Shown here piece by piece: positions 1 to 8,624 of a stretch of DNA of 64,000 nt. The stretch comes from FEN-987 sp049521055. GTDB lineage: Archaea; Thermoproteota; Bathyarchaeia; 40CM-2-53-6. The notes under the pieces were generated by a model. It saw nothing but the letters and a program-made list of their open reading frames with translations, was not told the origin of the DNA and did no database searches. Each line of letters begins with the position of its first letter. Positions within the stretch are counted from its first letter, which is position 1. A program made the translations under genes and the position numbers. The DNA is taken from NCBI GenBank assembly GCA_049521055.1, contig JBEKPE010000001.1, positions 1 through 64,000 on the forward strand. The letters run 5' to 3'.

Positions 1-307
1 CTTTCCACTTCTTATTGACCACACCAACTGCTGCTCCAGCAACGGCAAGCCCCAGCGCGATTGGTAGGTGGAGGAATCCAAGCGGAAAACCATGGACAAT
101 CGCCGTAGACAAGTGGCCCAAGCCAAAAACGCAAAATCCATCCACGGGCCCAAATTATAGTGCGGCGAAGAAACCTGGTGCTGAATCAAGAGCGACTGTT
201 GAGACTGGGCTGGGAAGCTGAATAAAGGAACCTACGACAGACAGAGCCGCAAACACCGTTATCCTTGCTACCAGGTAGGTGCGTGGTACCTTCTTGGAGT
301 TGAACAT
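1..307 (-). pseudogene. ECF transporter S component (CblT-like), interrupted by a stop codon, partial at window edge
   Basis: Reading from an ATG at 307 gives about 100 residues of a membrane protein that runs off the left edge. The stretch VALDSAPGFFAAL, then FGPVDGFCVFGLGHL, then GFPLGFLHLPIALGLA is the pattern I associate with ECF transporter substrate-binding components, and it resembles the alpha-ribazole type (CblT). An in-frame TAA at 155-157 stands where a Tyr codon is expected (..AAL-Y-FGP..), and the same frame stays open and conserved on both sides. It begins 19 nt after cobY on the same strand, so it is the last visible gene of the cobalamin operon and would plausibly bring in a cobamide precursor. 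Recent decay, a sequencing error or a tolerated nonsense codon cannot be separated here. The substrate is inference. Confidence 0.6.
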
Positions 308-326
308 GAATTTCACATTCAGTCAG

Positions 327-950
327 TTATCCTGCTCCATCTCCTCTCATCTCGGAGAACTTCTTCCTGGCGAGACCAAGCTCCATTAACGTGTTGACGT
401 TAAGGATGACATCACCCGAATCAAGTACGAATACCGTCTGATCCAGCTCTCCCTCCCCGATACACCTCCCGTCGATGATGTTGATTCCAACAGGCACCAA
501 ATCCTGACCATCAACCTTGAACAGGTATTGTGGTTTAGAGCCGATCTTTTCATACACTTCAGGTTTGGTCATAACTGCCAGCGCGGGTTTGCCTGAACTG
601 CGGTACTTTTGCACGGCCCGCTCAACAATGTCGGCGGTGATGAATGGAAGGTCAGCGGAAACAACTAGAACATCGCCGAGGGAGAGCCGTCGAATCGCAA
701 AGCGCATATCCTCTTCGAAGCCATCACCGGGCGTAACTAGAACTTCAACTCCCATCCTCCGGGCTTCGATGCTGGTTGTGGGGGTGTTGGTGCTTGAGGC
801 AACCACAATTCGATCTACCTTCGTCCGTTTGAGCACTTCTATTACGAGTTGCAGCATCGACTTGCCTGAGACTTTGAGAAGCGGCTTCTCCACTTTGGTT
901 CCCATCCGAGTTGCTCGGCCGCCCGCCATTATTAGTGCAGTTAGGCTCAC
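327..950 (-). CDS. cobY: GTP:adenosylcobinamide-phosphate guanylyltransferase
   Basis: CobY is the archaeal, non-orthologous replacement for CobU. It transfers GMP from GTP to adenosylcobinamide phosphate, giving adenosylcobinamide-GDP for nucleotide-loop assembly. The 207-residue protein starts with the nucleotidyltransferase signature LIMAGGRATRMG followed by EKPLLKV, and has a SADLPFI acidic motif near residue 98, as in MobA-like folds. The length is typical for CobY. Its ATG overlaps the end of cobS by 4 nt, which implies translational coupling in a cobZ-cobS-cobY operon. The cobalamin neighbours make the assignment much safer than for an isolated MobA-like protein. Confidence 0.9.
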   Translation of the reverse strand: MSLTALIMAGGRATRMGTKVEKPLLKVSGKSMLQLVIEVLKRTKVDRIVVASSTNTPTTSIEARRMGVEVLVTPGDGFEEDMRFAIRRLSLGDVLVVSADLPFITADIVERAVQKYRSSGKPALAVMTKPEVYEKIGSKPQYLFKVDGQDLVPVGINIIDGRCIGEGELDQTVFVLDSGDVILNVNTLMELGLARKKFSEMRGDGAG

Positions 951-1780
951 TTCAAGAACACCAAAACCAGAATGAGAGAGATCGTCCGCGAAATTTCGTT
1001 CGTTGCACCGAGCACGTCGCCTGTCAACCCGCCGAAGTGGCGATTGGATATAGTGACTATCGCTAGAGCCGTAAGGATCACGCCGATAACAACTGGTAGT
1101 CCACCGGTCCTCAGAAATAGGAATGAAATTGCGAGAACTATTACGCAGGAGAGACCGAGGCGCAATGGGCGTTTGTGATGCATCGCTTCAACGAAAATGC
1201 TGTTCATACCTTTGTGCGCGGACTTACTGGTGGCGGCTTCAAGAACCATTGAGAACGCTGCAACAGATTCTGACACTATTAGGCCTGGGACAATCAGGCG
1301 TAGCGGTAAGGCTGAGATGGAGAAGGCAGCCGTAGCAAGGATGATGAAACCTAAAGAGAATCCGCCCGCCCCCGTTGTGGGATCGCGCATAACTCGTAAT
1401 TTCCCGCTCGGTGAACCGTGGAACATGATCCCATCGCCAAAATCAAGCAAACCATCCACATGCTGGGCACCATTAACTAGAATCAGGATCCCCAGCCCGA
1501 TCGTCCCAGCTACAAGTTGTGGTAAGATTAGTTCCAGAATCCAGACGACCGCACCCGCCACTAAGCCGATTGCCGCGCCGATCAGCGGGAAAAGGGGCAT
1601 GTACGACGCGGCTTGAGCGATGCCGTCTCGATCCATTCCGACGGGAAATATCGTCAGGAAGGCGAAGGAGTTCTTCAGACCGCGCAGAATGCTCAAGAGT
1701 GGTTCATCTTGAACTCTGCCGAAGAGCTTGTGAGTACATGTTCGAAGAGCAGCCAGCGATAAGTCCGCCCACCGCATCAT
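947..1780 (-). CDS. cobS: Adenosylcobinamide-GDP ribazoletransferase (cobalamin synthase)
   Basis: CobS is an integral membrane enzyme that joins adenosylcobinamide-GDP to alpha-ribazole or its phosphate, the last joining step of cobalamin synthesis. Diagnostic motifs are visible: FLTIFPVG near residue 41, HVDGLLDFGDG at 107-117 and MRDPTTGAGGFS at 131-142, between several hydrophobic helices. Family similarity begins only around residue 38, and the first in-frame ATG (1780) overlaps cobZ by 77 nt. A later start, for example a TTG in front of the LSILRGLKNSF stretch, may therefore be the true one. The stop overlaps the cobY start by 4 nt. Confidence 0.92.
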   Translation of the reverse strand: MMRWADLSLAALRTCTHKLFGRVQDEPLLSILRGLKNSFAFLTIFPVGMDRDGIAQAASYMPLFPLIGAAIGLVAGAVVWILELILPQLVAGTIGLGILILVNGAQHVDGLLDFGDGIMFHGSPSGKLRVMRDPTTGAGGFSLGFIILATAAFSISALPLRLIVPGLIVSESVAAFSMVLEAATSKSAHKGMNSIFVEAMHHKRPLRLGLSCVIVLAISFLFLRTGGLPVVIGVILTALAIVTISNRHFGGLTGDVLGATNEISRTISLILVLVFLK

Positions 1781-2198
1781 TTGTTATCGGCCCTAGTTTT
1801 GCGAGGATACCGGGCTTATTCTGGTCGAACCGAATGAATTCGAAGATCCCCTTTGCGCCTGCGATGTAGTTTGCAATCGTCATCCCGAGAAGTTCATCGG
1901 TTACGAGACCGGGACGACCCATGAACCTCTCGATAGTAAGATTCGGTATCAGTCCAGCTTTAGCGTCCTCCTCGGCGCGGTAACACGCCACAACCAATGT
2001 GGAAACGTTGACATCCGTGAGAGCCTCGCGGAATTGCTCTAAGATTATCTGCGTCGCTTTTTCCCTGTTTTCGACGCCAGGATGCGGAACAAACATTACT
2101 AGCGCCGTGTCAACCAGGTCCTTCAGCGTGACTCCCTTCTCCTCCAGGTAACGCAACAGCGGTGGATTCCCAATCGTTTGACCTGTCAAGTCTGGCAT
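1704..2198 (-). CDS. cobZ: Alpha-ribazole phosphatase, PgpA-like (CobZ)
   Basis: This 164-residue protein resembles the PgpA-like alpha-ribazole phosphatase CobZ, which in methanogens replaces the unrelated CobC/CbpA phosphatases and removes phosphate to give alpha-ribazole or cobalamin. The GMTIANYIAGAKGIFEFIRF segment followed by ITNDAVGGLIAGCSSNMY is the family's C-terminal core. It is the first gene of the minus-strand cobalamin operon and lies directly before cobS, which is its metabolic partner. Phosphatidylglycerophosphatase activity is an alternative suggested by the fold, but the context argues for CobZ. The 5' end faces a divergent ECF component gene. Confidence 0.8.
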   Translation of the reverse strand: MPDLTGQTIGNPPLLRYLEEKGVTLKDLVDTALVMFVPHPGVENREKATQIILEQFREALTDVNVSTLVVACYRAEEDAKAGLIPNLTIERFMGRPGLVTDELLGMTIANYIAGAKGIFEFIRFDQNKPGILAKLGPITNDAVGGLIAGCSSNMYSQALRQSSR

Positions 2199-2211
2199 TG
2201 AATTACACCGG

Positions 2212-2230
2212 CAGTGCTTTATTTACATGG
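2212..2230 (+). promoter_or_regulatory. Probable TATA-type promoter for the 2258 gene
   Basis: The AT-rich box TTTATTTACA (2218-2227) lies about 30 nt before the GTG at 2258. This is the spacing expected for an archaeal TATA box driving a leaderless or nearly leaderless transcript. It supports a start inside the longer open frame that begins at 2162 and would otherwise overlap the divergent cobZ start. Confidence 0.4.
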
Positions 2231-2257
2231 CTGGATTATCCAGCCAGTGCTCCATTC

Positions 2258-2821
2258 GTGTTGGAATTTCTGCATTTCAATTCGAAGCAGATCGCTTTGG
2301 TTTCCACATTTAGCGCTATTGGTGCAGTAGTCAGAATTTTGGTAAACAATCTGAGTTCAGTCTCCCCTGAGCCCGTGTATGCGGTCATGACAAAGGTTGG
2401 CCTGAGTGAAACGCTAAGCTTTGTTAGCGGATTTGTTTTCGGCCCCATCGCCGGTTTCATCACTGGCTTTTTGATAATTTTACTGTCAGACATAGCCAGC
2501 CCATACGGACCCGGCGCGTGGACACCTTACATAGCTTCCATAATTGGCTTGCTAGGAGTCTGCGGTGGAATCATAAGACGAATTCGCCCAAGGCCAACAG
2601 TATCGGTCGCATTAGTCTCAGCCGTAGCATTGACGCTATTGAGCGAGTTCTTGCAGAATGCCTGGGTTTCATTAACCTACAACATCCCCATCGAAGCAAC
2701 AATGTTTACAGGGATTTCAAGCCTCGTTACCGCTATGGCAAACAACATCATCCTTTTCCCAACCGTCGGACTCAAAACAATCACGTTTGTTCAAGAACAT
2801 TATCTCAAGCAATCAGCATAG
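2258..2821 (+). CDS. ECF transporter S component
   Basis: This is a hydrophobic protein with about five to six membrane segments. It has the FNSKQIALVSTFSAIGAVVR opening and a later GFVFGPIAGFITGFLIILLSD segment that are typical of ECF-type vitamin transporter substrate-binding components. Such proteins need a separate A/A'/T energy-coupling module, which is not in this window. It is divergent from the cobalamin operon with almost no intergenic space, so a cobalt or cobamide-related substrate is possible but unproven. The open frame extends to 2162. I prefer the GTG at 2258 (or TTG at 2261), because a TATA-like box precedes it and family similarity begins about ten residues later. Confidence 0.75.
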   Translation: MLEFLHFNSKQIALVSTFSAIGAVVRILVNNLSSVSPEPVYAVMTKVGLSETLSFVSGFVFGPIAGFITGFLIILLSDIASPYGPGAWTPYIASIIGLLGVCGGIIRRIRPRPTVSVALVSAVALTLLSEFLQNAWVSLTYNIPIEATMFTGISSLVTAMANNIILFPTVGLKTITFVQEHYLKQSA

Positions 2822-2858
2822 AATCAGATCCCCGCCTATTGACCGAACAAGTCTCAGT

Positions 2859-3521
2859 TTAGGTTTCTAATAGTTCGATCAGTGTCGGTAGTTCGTTTAT
2901 TGAACCTAGGATGTAGTCAGGTTCGGCTTTGAGGATTCGTTCGATTGGAAATGGGCCGGTGGATACTGCTACGGATAGCAACCCTGCAGCCTTCGCGGCC
3001 ATGATATCCATCACGCCGTCCCCAACCAAGATTGCTGCCTCTGCTGAAACGCCTAGTTCGGCCAGGATTTTCTTGATCGGGGCGCTGGCCGGCTTCATCT
3101 CTTCACAATCGTCTCTGGTAACGACGGCATCAAGAAACGGTTCAAGGTGATGCCTTTTGAGAGTTAGTTCTGTGCCGGCTCGACTGTTATTTGTCACGAG
3201 CCCAATCTTCAGATGCTTATCATGCAGTTCCTGGAGCGTTTTCTCGGCGCCGGGATATAGGCAAACATCTTCAGCTGCTTTGAGCTCCATTTCCTCGAAG
3301 AAACCGTAGAACGTTGAACGTAGCTTCGAGAACTTTTCTGGCTCGCAGCTGTCCTTGAGCTCTTGAAGGATGACAAAGAGGTTAACCTGCTCGGTCATAT
3401 CGGGAGTTCTCAAGCCGAGCTTCTCAAGTTCTCCGAGTGCTCTCCGGCGGGCGGCCATGTAGTCTAAGTTGAATTTGGTGATGGTTCCGTCCATATCGAT
3501 TACGATCGCTTGGATTTTCAA
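2859..3521 (-). CDS. HAD-superfamily phosphatase (phosphoglycolate phosphatase-like)
   Basis: A 220-residue haloacid-dehalogenase phosphohydrolase. Motif I is VIDMDGTIT at the N-terminus, motif II is VTNNS near residue 112, and the C-terminal acidic motif is VGDGVMDIMAAKAAG. The helical cap lies between motifs I and II, which points to the subfamily IA phosphatases such as phosphoglycolate phosphatase. The substrate cannot be set from sequence. It is convergent with the ECF gene, with 37 nt between the stops. Confidence 0.85.
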   Translation of the reverse strand: MKIQAIVIDMDGTITKFNLDYMAARRRALGELEKLGLRTPDMTEQVNLFVILQELKDSCEPEKFSKLRSTFYGFFEEMELKAAEDVCLYPGAEKTLQELHDKHLKIGLVTNNSRAGTELTLKRHHLEPFLDAVVTRDDCEEMKPASAPIKKILAELGVSAEAAILVGDGVMDIMAAKAAGLLSVAVSTGPFPIERILKAEPDYILGSINELPTLIELLET

Positions 3522-3580
3522 CCGCGAGCCTTCTGAACGTCGCTGAGAAGGACTAATAGTCGATTCCTTAAAGGTTCATC

Positions 3581-4174
3581 ATGATTACAATGCCTTGGAA
3601 AAGCGTCGAACCGGCTAAGATCCACAGATTGTTCTACCCGCAAGTTCCGGTGGTATTAACAACCGAGTTTCAGGGACGCATTGGAGGCATGCCCGCGATT
3701 TGGTGCATGCCACTTTCATTCAACCCCCCACTTGTCGGCGTTGCGATTGCGCCAGAGCACGCGACCTACGAGATGTTGGTCGGCGCTCAAGCTTTTGGAG
3801 TAAACTGGCTGAATTTCTCATTCGCCAAACAGGTAGGTGAGTTGGGTGAAAGCTCGGCCAAGGGAGTTAAGGACAAGCTTTCCGCTGTCGGCCTTAGAAT
3901 TGTGAAAGGCGATATGACCGGTCAACCGTTGATCCGCGATGCGGAGGGAGCCTTGGAATGCCGCCTTCATGAACGGCACCGAATCGGCACGCATGAGTTG
4001 GTCGTTGGGGAGGTGGTAGCGGCCTCAGCAACAGAGAACTTCACCGAGTACTGGGACTTCTCAAAGTACAACCCTATCCTCTATGCTGGGACGGTGAATA
4101 TTGGAGGAAAGAGTTGGGTGTTCAGGTCGGGAATTGGAGAAGAAGCCGTTGTGCCGTTGAAACATCAGGTGTGA
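3581..4174 (+). CDS. Flavin reductase-like FMN-binding protein
   Basis: A 197-residue protein of the flavin reductase-like (DIM6/NTAB) split-barrel family. PVVLTTEFQGRIGGMPAIWC followed by SFNPPLVGVAIAPEHATYEM is the usual FMN-binding N-terminal half, and FGVNW marks the next conserved turn. Archaeal members reduce flavins or act as flavoprotein oxidoreductases. The partner is unknown. It is divergent from the HAD gene with a short AT-rich gap. No obvious operon partner is present, and the next gene is convergent. Confidence 0.85.
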   Translation: MITMPWKSVEPAKIHRLFYPQVPVVLTTEFQGRIGGMPAIWCMPLSFNPPLVGVAIAPEHATYEMLVGAQAFGVNWLNFSFAKQVGELGESSAKGVKDKLSAVGLRIVKGDMTGQPLIRDAEGALECRLHERHRIGTHELVVGEVVAASATENFTEYWDFSKYNPILYAGTVNIGGKSWVFRSGIGEEAVVPLKHQV

Positions 4175-4248
4175 GTGAGAGACGTTCTAACTGCGGTATC
4201 AATATGTTCGATTCCTTGTGATCATGCGTGGACTCAGGAGCAAATCAC

Positions 4249-6624
4249 TCATGCTATGCTCTTGACAAACCGATCATAGACGCGTAGCTTCTCAAGCCCC
4301 ACTTTGATTCCGGCTTTGGCATCTGAAATGGCATGCTTAGCGAAGAAGTCTTCAGCTTCAGAAACCCGGCCAACGCATAAGACTGGAATGATTGACATGA
4401 ATACTCCTGAGAGGAGCCCCGTGCCCTGGTATAGATCCTGAAGCTTTCCTACGTTAGACTTCAGCCATTCCCACGCCATGTCCCTAACCTGAGGGTTCTT
4501 GGTAGCTGCGATGACCACCGAGATAATATCCTGCCTTTTGACTTCGCCACTCATCGCAAAGTTCAATGTTCGCTTAACAAGTTCCTCATTACCGAAGGTT
4601 GTCATTGACTGCAGAAACTTGATTCGATCCTCATCTGAACCACTTTCTCTGTGCTTGCGCGTTAGACCCTCGAGATCGTTTGTTGATCTAGCATAGGCTG
4701 TGGCCACGGCTAGCCTCATGTCCGGAGGAGTTTTCCCGTAGTCACTGAATTTGCGGCCCAACGTAGCCGCGTAGTCTGGATCAATGACAGCCAGCCTGCT
4801 AGCCAGCATACCTTCCAGTATCGAACTCTGCTCGTCGGTGCTATCCTTGAACGTTTCAAGTAAACCGTGATGAATCCTCTTTGAAATGTCCAAGATCTTT
4901 GACGGCATTAGCAAATACAGCAAGGTGATTTGATCTGATAACTCCTGACCGCCGAGAGTTTCGGTCTCCCCCTCGAACTTGGTCAACGTTGCCAGGTATT
5001 CGTTGAAGTTGGTTCTTCCAGAGAGGAGAAACGCGAATGTGTCATGCAATAGTCCCCATCGATCGTATGGTGATAGTTTGCTCCGCCAGACGATCTCATC
5101 GAGTCCCTGGTAGTGGACTACGTAGAAACCGGTGCGGTCAGGGTTTATTCTCAGTGACTTCAAGTCGCCAACTACAATCTCGTAATCCGTGTCTTCTACG
5201 AGGATACTTTTTCTCTGATCGTTTACTTCGATTATTACCGGGATCGACCATCTGCACTTCTCCTTATCTGGGCTCCCTGAAATCAGGAACCTTTCCTGTC
5301 TTAGAGTTAGTTTACCATCACTTTTGGAAACAGTCACTACTGGGAATCCGGGTTGCTGTATCCAACTCGACATTATCTTCTGCACTGGCTTTTGAGACAC
5401 ACCTTCAATTGAAGACCAAAGATCATTTCCGGTTGCGTTAGCGTACGCGTGCGCGGAGAGGTATCGTCGCACGCCCTCGCGAAAGGCTTCTTCACCAACG
5501 TAAGCTTCGATCATTTGGAGCACGTGAGCTCCTTTGCCGTAGCTGATCGCGTCGAAAATCTGTTCTATCTCATCGGGTGAGGTTACTTGCACTTGAATTG
5601 GGTGAGTGTTCTCCGTTGAATCTTGATCCATGGCGCCAGCTAGTGATTCGACAGCCGGCTCTCCGTTGAAGAAATTGGTCCAGATTCTCCATTCAGGATG
5701 CGCTGAATCGACGGCCTTGTAGGCCATGAAGGTCGCGAAACTTTCGTTCAACCAAATATCGTCCCACCACTTCATGGTGACTAGGTCGCCAAACCATTGA
5801 TGGGCTAACTCGTGAGCAATGGCCATGGAGGAGCGCCTCTTCATCTTAGCGCTCGTATTCGCGTCGAATAGAAGCAGGATCTCGCGAAAGGTGATTGCGC
5901 CCCAGTTTTCCATCGCGCCCATGGCGAATTCAGGGACGGCGATCAAATGAACCTTCGGAAGTGCATAGGGTATCTTGTAGTAGGAGTTGAAGAACTCAAT
6001 TGCTTTTCGTGCGTCGTCTTGGGCAAATGCTCCTAGTTTCGCCTTGCCGGGCGTAGTTGCAAGAATTATGTCAGTATTCCCAACCTTACTGGTTTCCGTC
6101 TGGAACTTGCCCACGCCGAGGTAGAGTAGGTACGTTGACATCCGTGGGGTCTTTTCGAAAGTCACAATTTTCTTGTCGCCGTCAGGTTTCTCAGATTCTA
6201 CGGGCATGTTTGAAATAGCGTTTAGGTCTTTGTCTATTCTCACTGTAAGTTTGAACTCAGCTTTGACGTCGGGTCTGTCGACGCAGGGGAACATACGCCT
6301 AGCCTGAGCGGCTTCAAAATGGGTCGTTACAATGTGGGATTTCTCATAAGGTGCGCTATAGATTCCAGCCAGTGAATCTGTGATATGTCCCGCGTAGTCA
6401 ACCTGTAAGACGCCGTCAAATGCCCCAGTCTGAATCGTTAAGTCGTCTTTCTGCTGGCTGTAACGAATGTTCTTGGAATCAGAACTGACACGGAGTATGT
6501 CTAAGGCAACGGCGTTGAAAACGGCGTTGAGGTCTGTCTTCAATTTAACACGGAGCGTTCCCTTGAACTTTAGTCCCTGAAAATCCAGATCGATGAATAA
6601 TTCATAACGCGAGACATCTATCAT
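4249..6624 (-). CDS. M1-family zinc aminopeptidase, tricorn-interacting-factor type
   Basis: A large 791-residue aminopeptidase that trims N-terminal residues from peptides, probably downstream of the proteasome or tricorn as in Thermoplasma factors F2/F3. The exopeptidase motif GAMEN is at 236-240. The zinc site HELAH is at 271-275, with the third ligand Glu294 exactly 18 residues after the second His. The N-terminal saddle domain and the C-terminal helical repeats are present, so the protein is full length. No signal peptide is seen, which fits a cytosolic role. Confidence 0.95.
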   Translation of the reverse strand: MIDVSRYELFIDLDFQGLKFKGTLRVKLKTDLNAVFNAVALDILRVSSDSKNIRYSQQKDDLTIQTGAFDGVLQVDYAGHITDSLAGIYSAPYEKSHIVTTHFEAAQARRMFPCVDRPDVKAEFKLTVRIDKDLNAISNMPVESEKPDGDKKIVTFEKTPRMSTYLLYLGVGKFQTETSKVGNTDIILATTPGKAKLGAFAQDDARKAIEFFNSYYKIPYALPKVHLIAVPEFAMGAMENWGAITFREILLLFDANTSAKMKRRSSMAIAHELAHQWFGDLVTMKWWDDIWLNESFATFMAYKAVDSAHPEWRIWTNFFNGEPAVESLAGAMDQDSTENTHPIQVQVTSPDEIEQIFDAISYGKGAHVLQMIEAYVGEEAFREGVRRYLSAHAYANATGNDLWSSIEGVSQKPVQKIMSSWIQQPGFPVVTVSKSDGKLTLRQERFLISGSPDKEKCRWSIPVIIEVNDQRKSILVEDTDYEIVVGDLKSLRINPDRTGFYVVHYQGLDEIVWRSKLSPYDRWGLLHDTFAFLLSGRTNFNEYLATLTKFEGETETLGGQELSDQITLLYLLMPSKILDISKRIHHGLLETFKDSTDEQSSILEGMLASRLAVIDPDYAATLGRKFSDYGKTPPDMRLAVATAYARSTNDLEGLTRKHRESGSDEDRIKFLQSMTTFGNEELVKRTLNFAMSGEVKRQDIISVVIAATKNPQVRDMAWEWLKSNVGKLQDLYQGTGLLSGVFMSIIPVLCVGRVSEAEDFFAKHAISDAKAGIKVGLEKLRVYDRFVKSIA

Positions 6625-6867
6625 GCATGCCGCCGGCTCCCCACCTGAAACATCCGAGATACGTAATCTTTTTCGTCACTAAGAGGTTTCAGAATATTGA
6701 ACCCCTACGGCACGTTCCGAGCGCTGCTTGTTAGGAATTCATTTTTGTAGTGTTAGACGCAAACATCTCGGCGCGTTGTGTGAGGCTTCAGCACGTGGGT
6801 TTGCATGCCGATGTCAGCTACGTGATACCCTTAACTTCTCGTTTTTCGTTTTAGTTCACGATCAACT

Positions 6868-7158
6868 ATGTGTAACTACTGTGGCTCGTACCCGTACGGG
6901 GCCTACTCGCCATACCAGAACTTTGGCTATCCATCGACCTATCCAAGCTATCCTAGCTATCCTAGTTTTGGTAGCTATCCTGGCTATGGAAACTATGGGA
7001 ACTTTGGAAACTACGGAAACTATGCTAGCTATGGACTACCTTCAGGTTACGCCTACGCTCCATCCTTTGCGTCCATGGCACCCCAAGCATACTTCGCTGC
7101 ACCCGGTATTCAGCGTGGAGAACACAAAGTCGGCAACTGTCTGATGATCTGTCAATAG
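6868..7158 (+). CDS. Tyr/Gly/Pro/Ser-rich low-complexity protein
   Basis: The 96-residue protein begins MCNYCGSYPYGAYSPY. Its middle is built from short repeats of the type PSYPSYPSF and GNYGNFGNYGNY, and it ends with a less repetitive tail containing two Cys. No known domain is recognised, and no signal peptide or membrane segment is present. The aromatic-glycine composition resembles prion-like or phase-separating segments and some structural proteins. The open frame is kept through repeat-rich DNA and is followed at once by a T-rich terminator, which argues for a genuine gene. About 240 bases before it hold no other supported feature. Confidence 0.6.
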   Translation: MCNYCGSYPYGAYSPYQNFGYPSTYPSYPSYPSFGSYPGYGNYGNFGNYGNYASYGLPSGYAYAPSFASMAPQAYFAAPGIQRGEHKVGNCLMICQ

Positions 7159-7160
7159 GC

Positions 7161-7178
7161 CCGCCCTTTTTTTTCTTT
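7161..7178 (+). terminator. T-rich archaeal terminator
   Basis: A run of eight T followed by CTTT begins 8 nt after the stop of the low-complexity gene, directly after a GC-rich stretch. Oligo-T tracts on the coding strand are the usual archaeal transcription termination signal. Confidence 0.55.
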
Positions 7179-7261
7179 CAAGTTTTCAATTTCGGCAGCG
7201 TTCCAGCGCAAGCCCTATAGCGCATTGGACGAGTTGAGAACACGGACACACGGCATGAAGT

Positions 7262-7285
7262 TAGCCTAGTGTATAACATAGGCTA
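7262..7285 (+). promoter_or_regulatory. Inverted repeat upstream of the MFS gene
   Basis: TAGCCTA (7262-7268) and TAGGCTA (7279-7285) form a perfect 7-bp inverted repeat around the AT-rich centre GTGTATAACA. It lies about 50 nt before the transporter start. It could be an operator overlapping a TATA-like element or a small hairpin. The rest of 7179-7337 shows no gene. Confidence 0.35.
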
Positions 7286-7337
7286 GGCACGCCGTCTGTA
7301 ACGGCCACCTGCGAAAAGCCCGACGGCGAAAGCCCTC

Positions 7338-8624
7338 ATGAGCAACCAAGACTCACACCGCGCACGAGATGCTAACCTCCTGCTCGGTGCAATGGCCCTA
7401 AATTCCCTACCCTACGGATTCACGCTCGTCGTACTCCCAATCTACCTCAGCAACATTGGATTCTCGGGCGAAATAATCGGTTACGTAACATCAGTCTCTT
7501 CCATAGCCAACACGATCTCACTCATTCCCTTCGCCGTCGCGGCGGATCGGTACGGTAGGAAAACGTTCATTCTTGGCGGCTTCCTTTCAGCCACGGCAGC
7601 TTACCTTCTCTTCGCGTTTACACGTGACCTCAACTCATTATTGTTAGCCAGCGCGATCGGCGGGGTGGGACTCGCAGGGGGGTTCAGCGCCGCTGTATGG
7701 ACACCAGCATGGACAGCTTTGCTGGCCGAGAAGGCTCCACGTGAGAAGAGGACGGGTGCCTTCGCATGGTCTCAAGGGTTGTGGACGATTGCGCTTACTG
7801 TAGGTTCAGCAATGAGTGTACTCCCCTACGTTTTCCGAACTCAGCTTCGCGTAGACTTCGGAACGTCATTCGAGTACACATTCCTAATTTTTGCAATATT
7901 TTCGATCCTGTCAGGTTTGGCTATCCTGCCAATTCGTGAAAGACGAGTAGCGAGGGCAACCTTGAACGGAGTAAGCTCGAAGAGTTTACTACACTTGAAT
8001 TCGAGGTTGCAAATTGCAAAGTTCTCAGTCAGCATGGGCCTAGTTGGCTTTGCGTCAGGCCTTGGGATACAATTGCTTTCACTTTGGTTCAACAAGATGT
8101 ACGGAACTAACGAAACCACTTTGGGACCTTGGTTTGCCGCAGCAGAAGCGACTTCATTAATTGTAATCCCTATCGTCCCGAAATTGACAGGGAGTTTAGG
8201 TAGCCCAAGGAGCGCTTTTCTCACCCAAGCCCTATCAGCGCTTCTCCTGATGTCGATGATCTTTGCTCCAACCTACGAGATCGCGGCTGTACTCCTGATC
8301 GCGCGAAACTTCTTCATGAATGCGTCATGGCCCATTCAGCAATCCTATCTCATGGGAACCGTGAGCCCTAAGGAGCGCGCGTCTGCATCGGCCATAACAT
8401 ATACAGTCTGGGGAGTGGGAAGTTCCATTAGCCCGATCCTGGCAGGTTATCTCCTTAGTGGGACAAGTTTCCTTTCGATCTCTGCGCCCGTCGCACTCGG
8501 TGGTGCGATCTACCTTGTTTCCGCGGTTAGCTTCTACTACTTCTTCCGGAAAATCGCTCCGCCAGAAGAAAGGCTGCTGTTGAGGAAGGGAAGCTTTAGG
8601 GCGCCAGCCTCAGGCTTGCCTTGA
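7338..8624 (+). CDS. Major facilitator superfamily transporter
   Basis: A 428-residue protein with about twelve hydrophobic segments. The loop ADRYGRKTFILGG between helices 2 and 3 is the MFS signature motif (G/D-x3-D-R-x-G-R). A cytoplasmic gap near the middle (RERRVARATLNG) separates the two six-helix halves. The substrate is unknown, and general drug or metabolite export is common for this subgroup. The 3' end overlaps a convergent hypothetical gene by 15 nt. Confidence 0.9.
   Translation: MSNQDSHRARDANLLLGAMALNSLPYGFTLVVLPIYLSNIGFSGEIIGYVTSVSSIANTISLIPFAVAADRYGRKTFILGGFLSATAAYLLFAFTRDLNSLLLASAIGGVGLAGGFSAAVWTPAWTALLAEKAPREKRTGAFAWSQGLWTIALTVGSAMSVLPYVFRTQLRVDFGTSFEYTFLIFAIFSILSGLAILPIRERRVARATLNGVSSKSLLHLNSRLQIAKFSVSMGLVGFASGLGIQLLSLWFNKMYGTNETTLGPWFAAAEATSLIVIPIVPKLTGSLGSPRSAFLTQALSALLLMSMIFAPTYEIAAVLLIARNFFMNASWPIQQSYLMGTVSPKERASASAITYTVWGVGSSISPILAGYLLSGTSFLSISAPVALGGAIYLVSAVSFYYFFRKIAPPEERLLLRKGSFRAPASGLP

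Noticed and set aside
6728..7144. 138-codon frame overlapping the Tyr/Gly-rich gene
   Set aside because: Thr/Leu/Met-rich translation of the same repeat DNA in another frame; a shadow of the more ordered frame.
7290..7337. Riboswitch (cobalamin type) before the MFS gene
   Set aside because: GGCCACCTGCG and GACGGC suggest some structure, but the ordered cobalamin-box elements are absent, and the gene is not a cobalamin gene.
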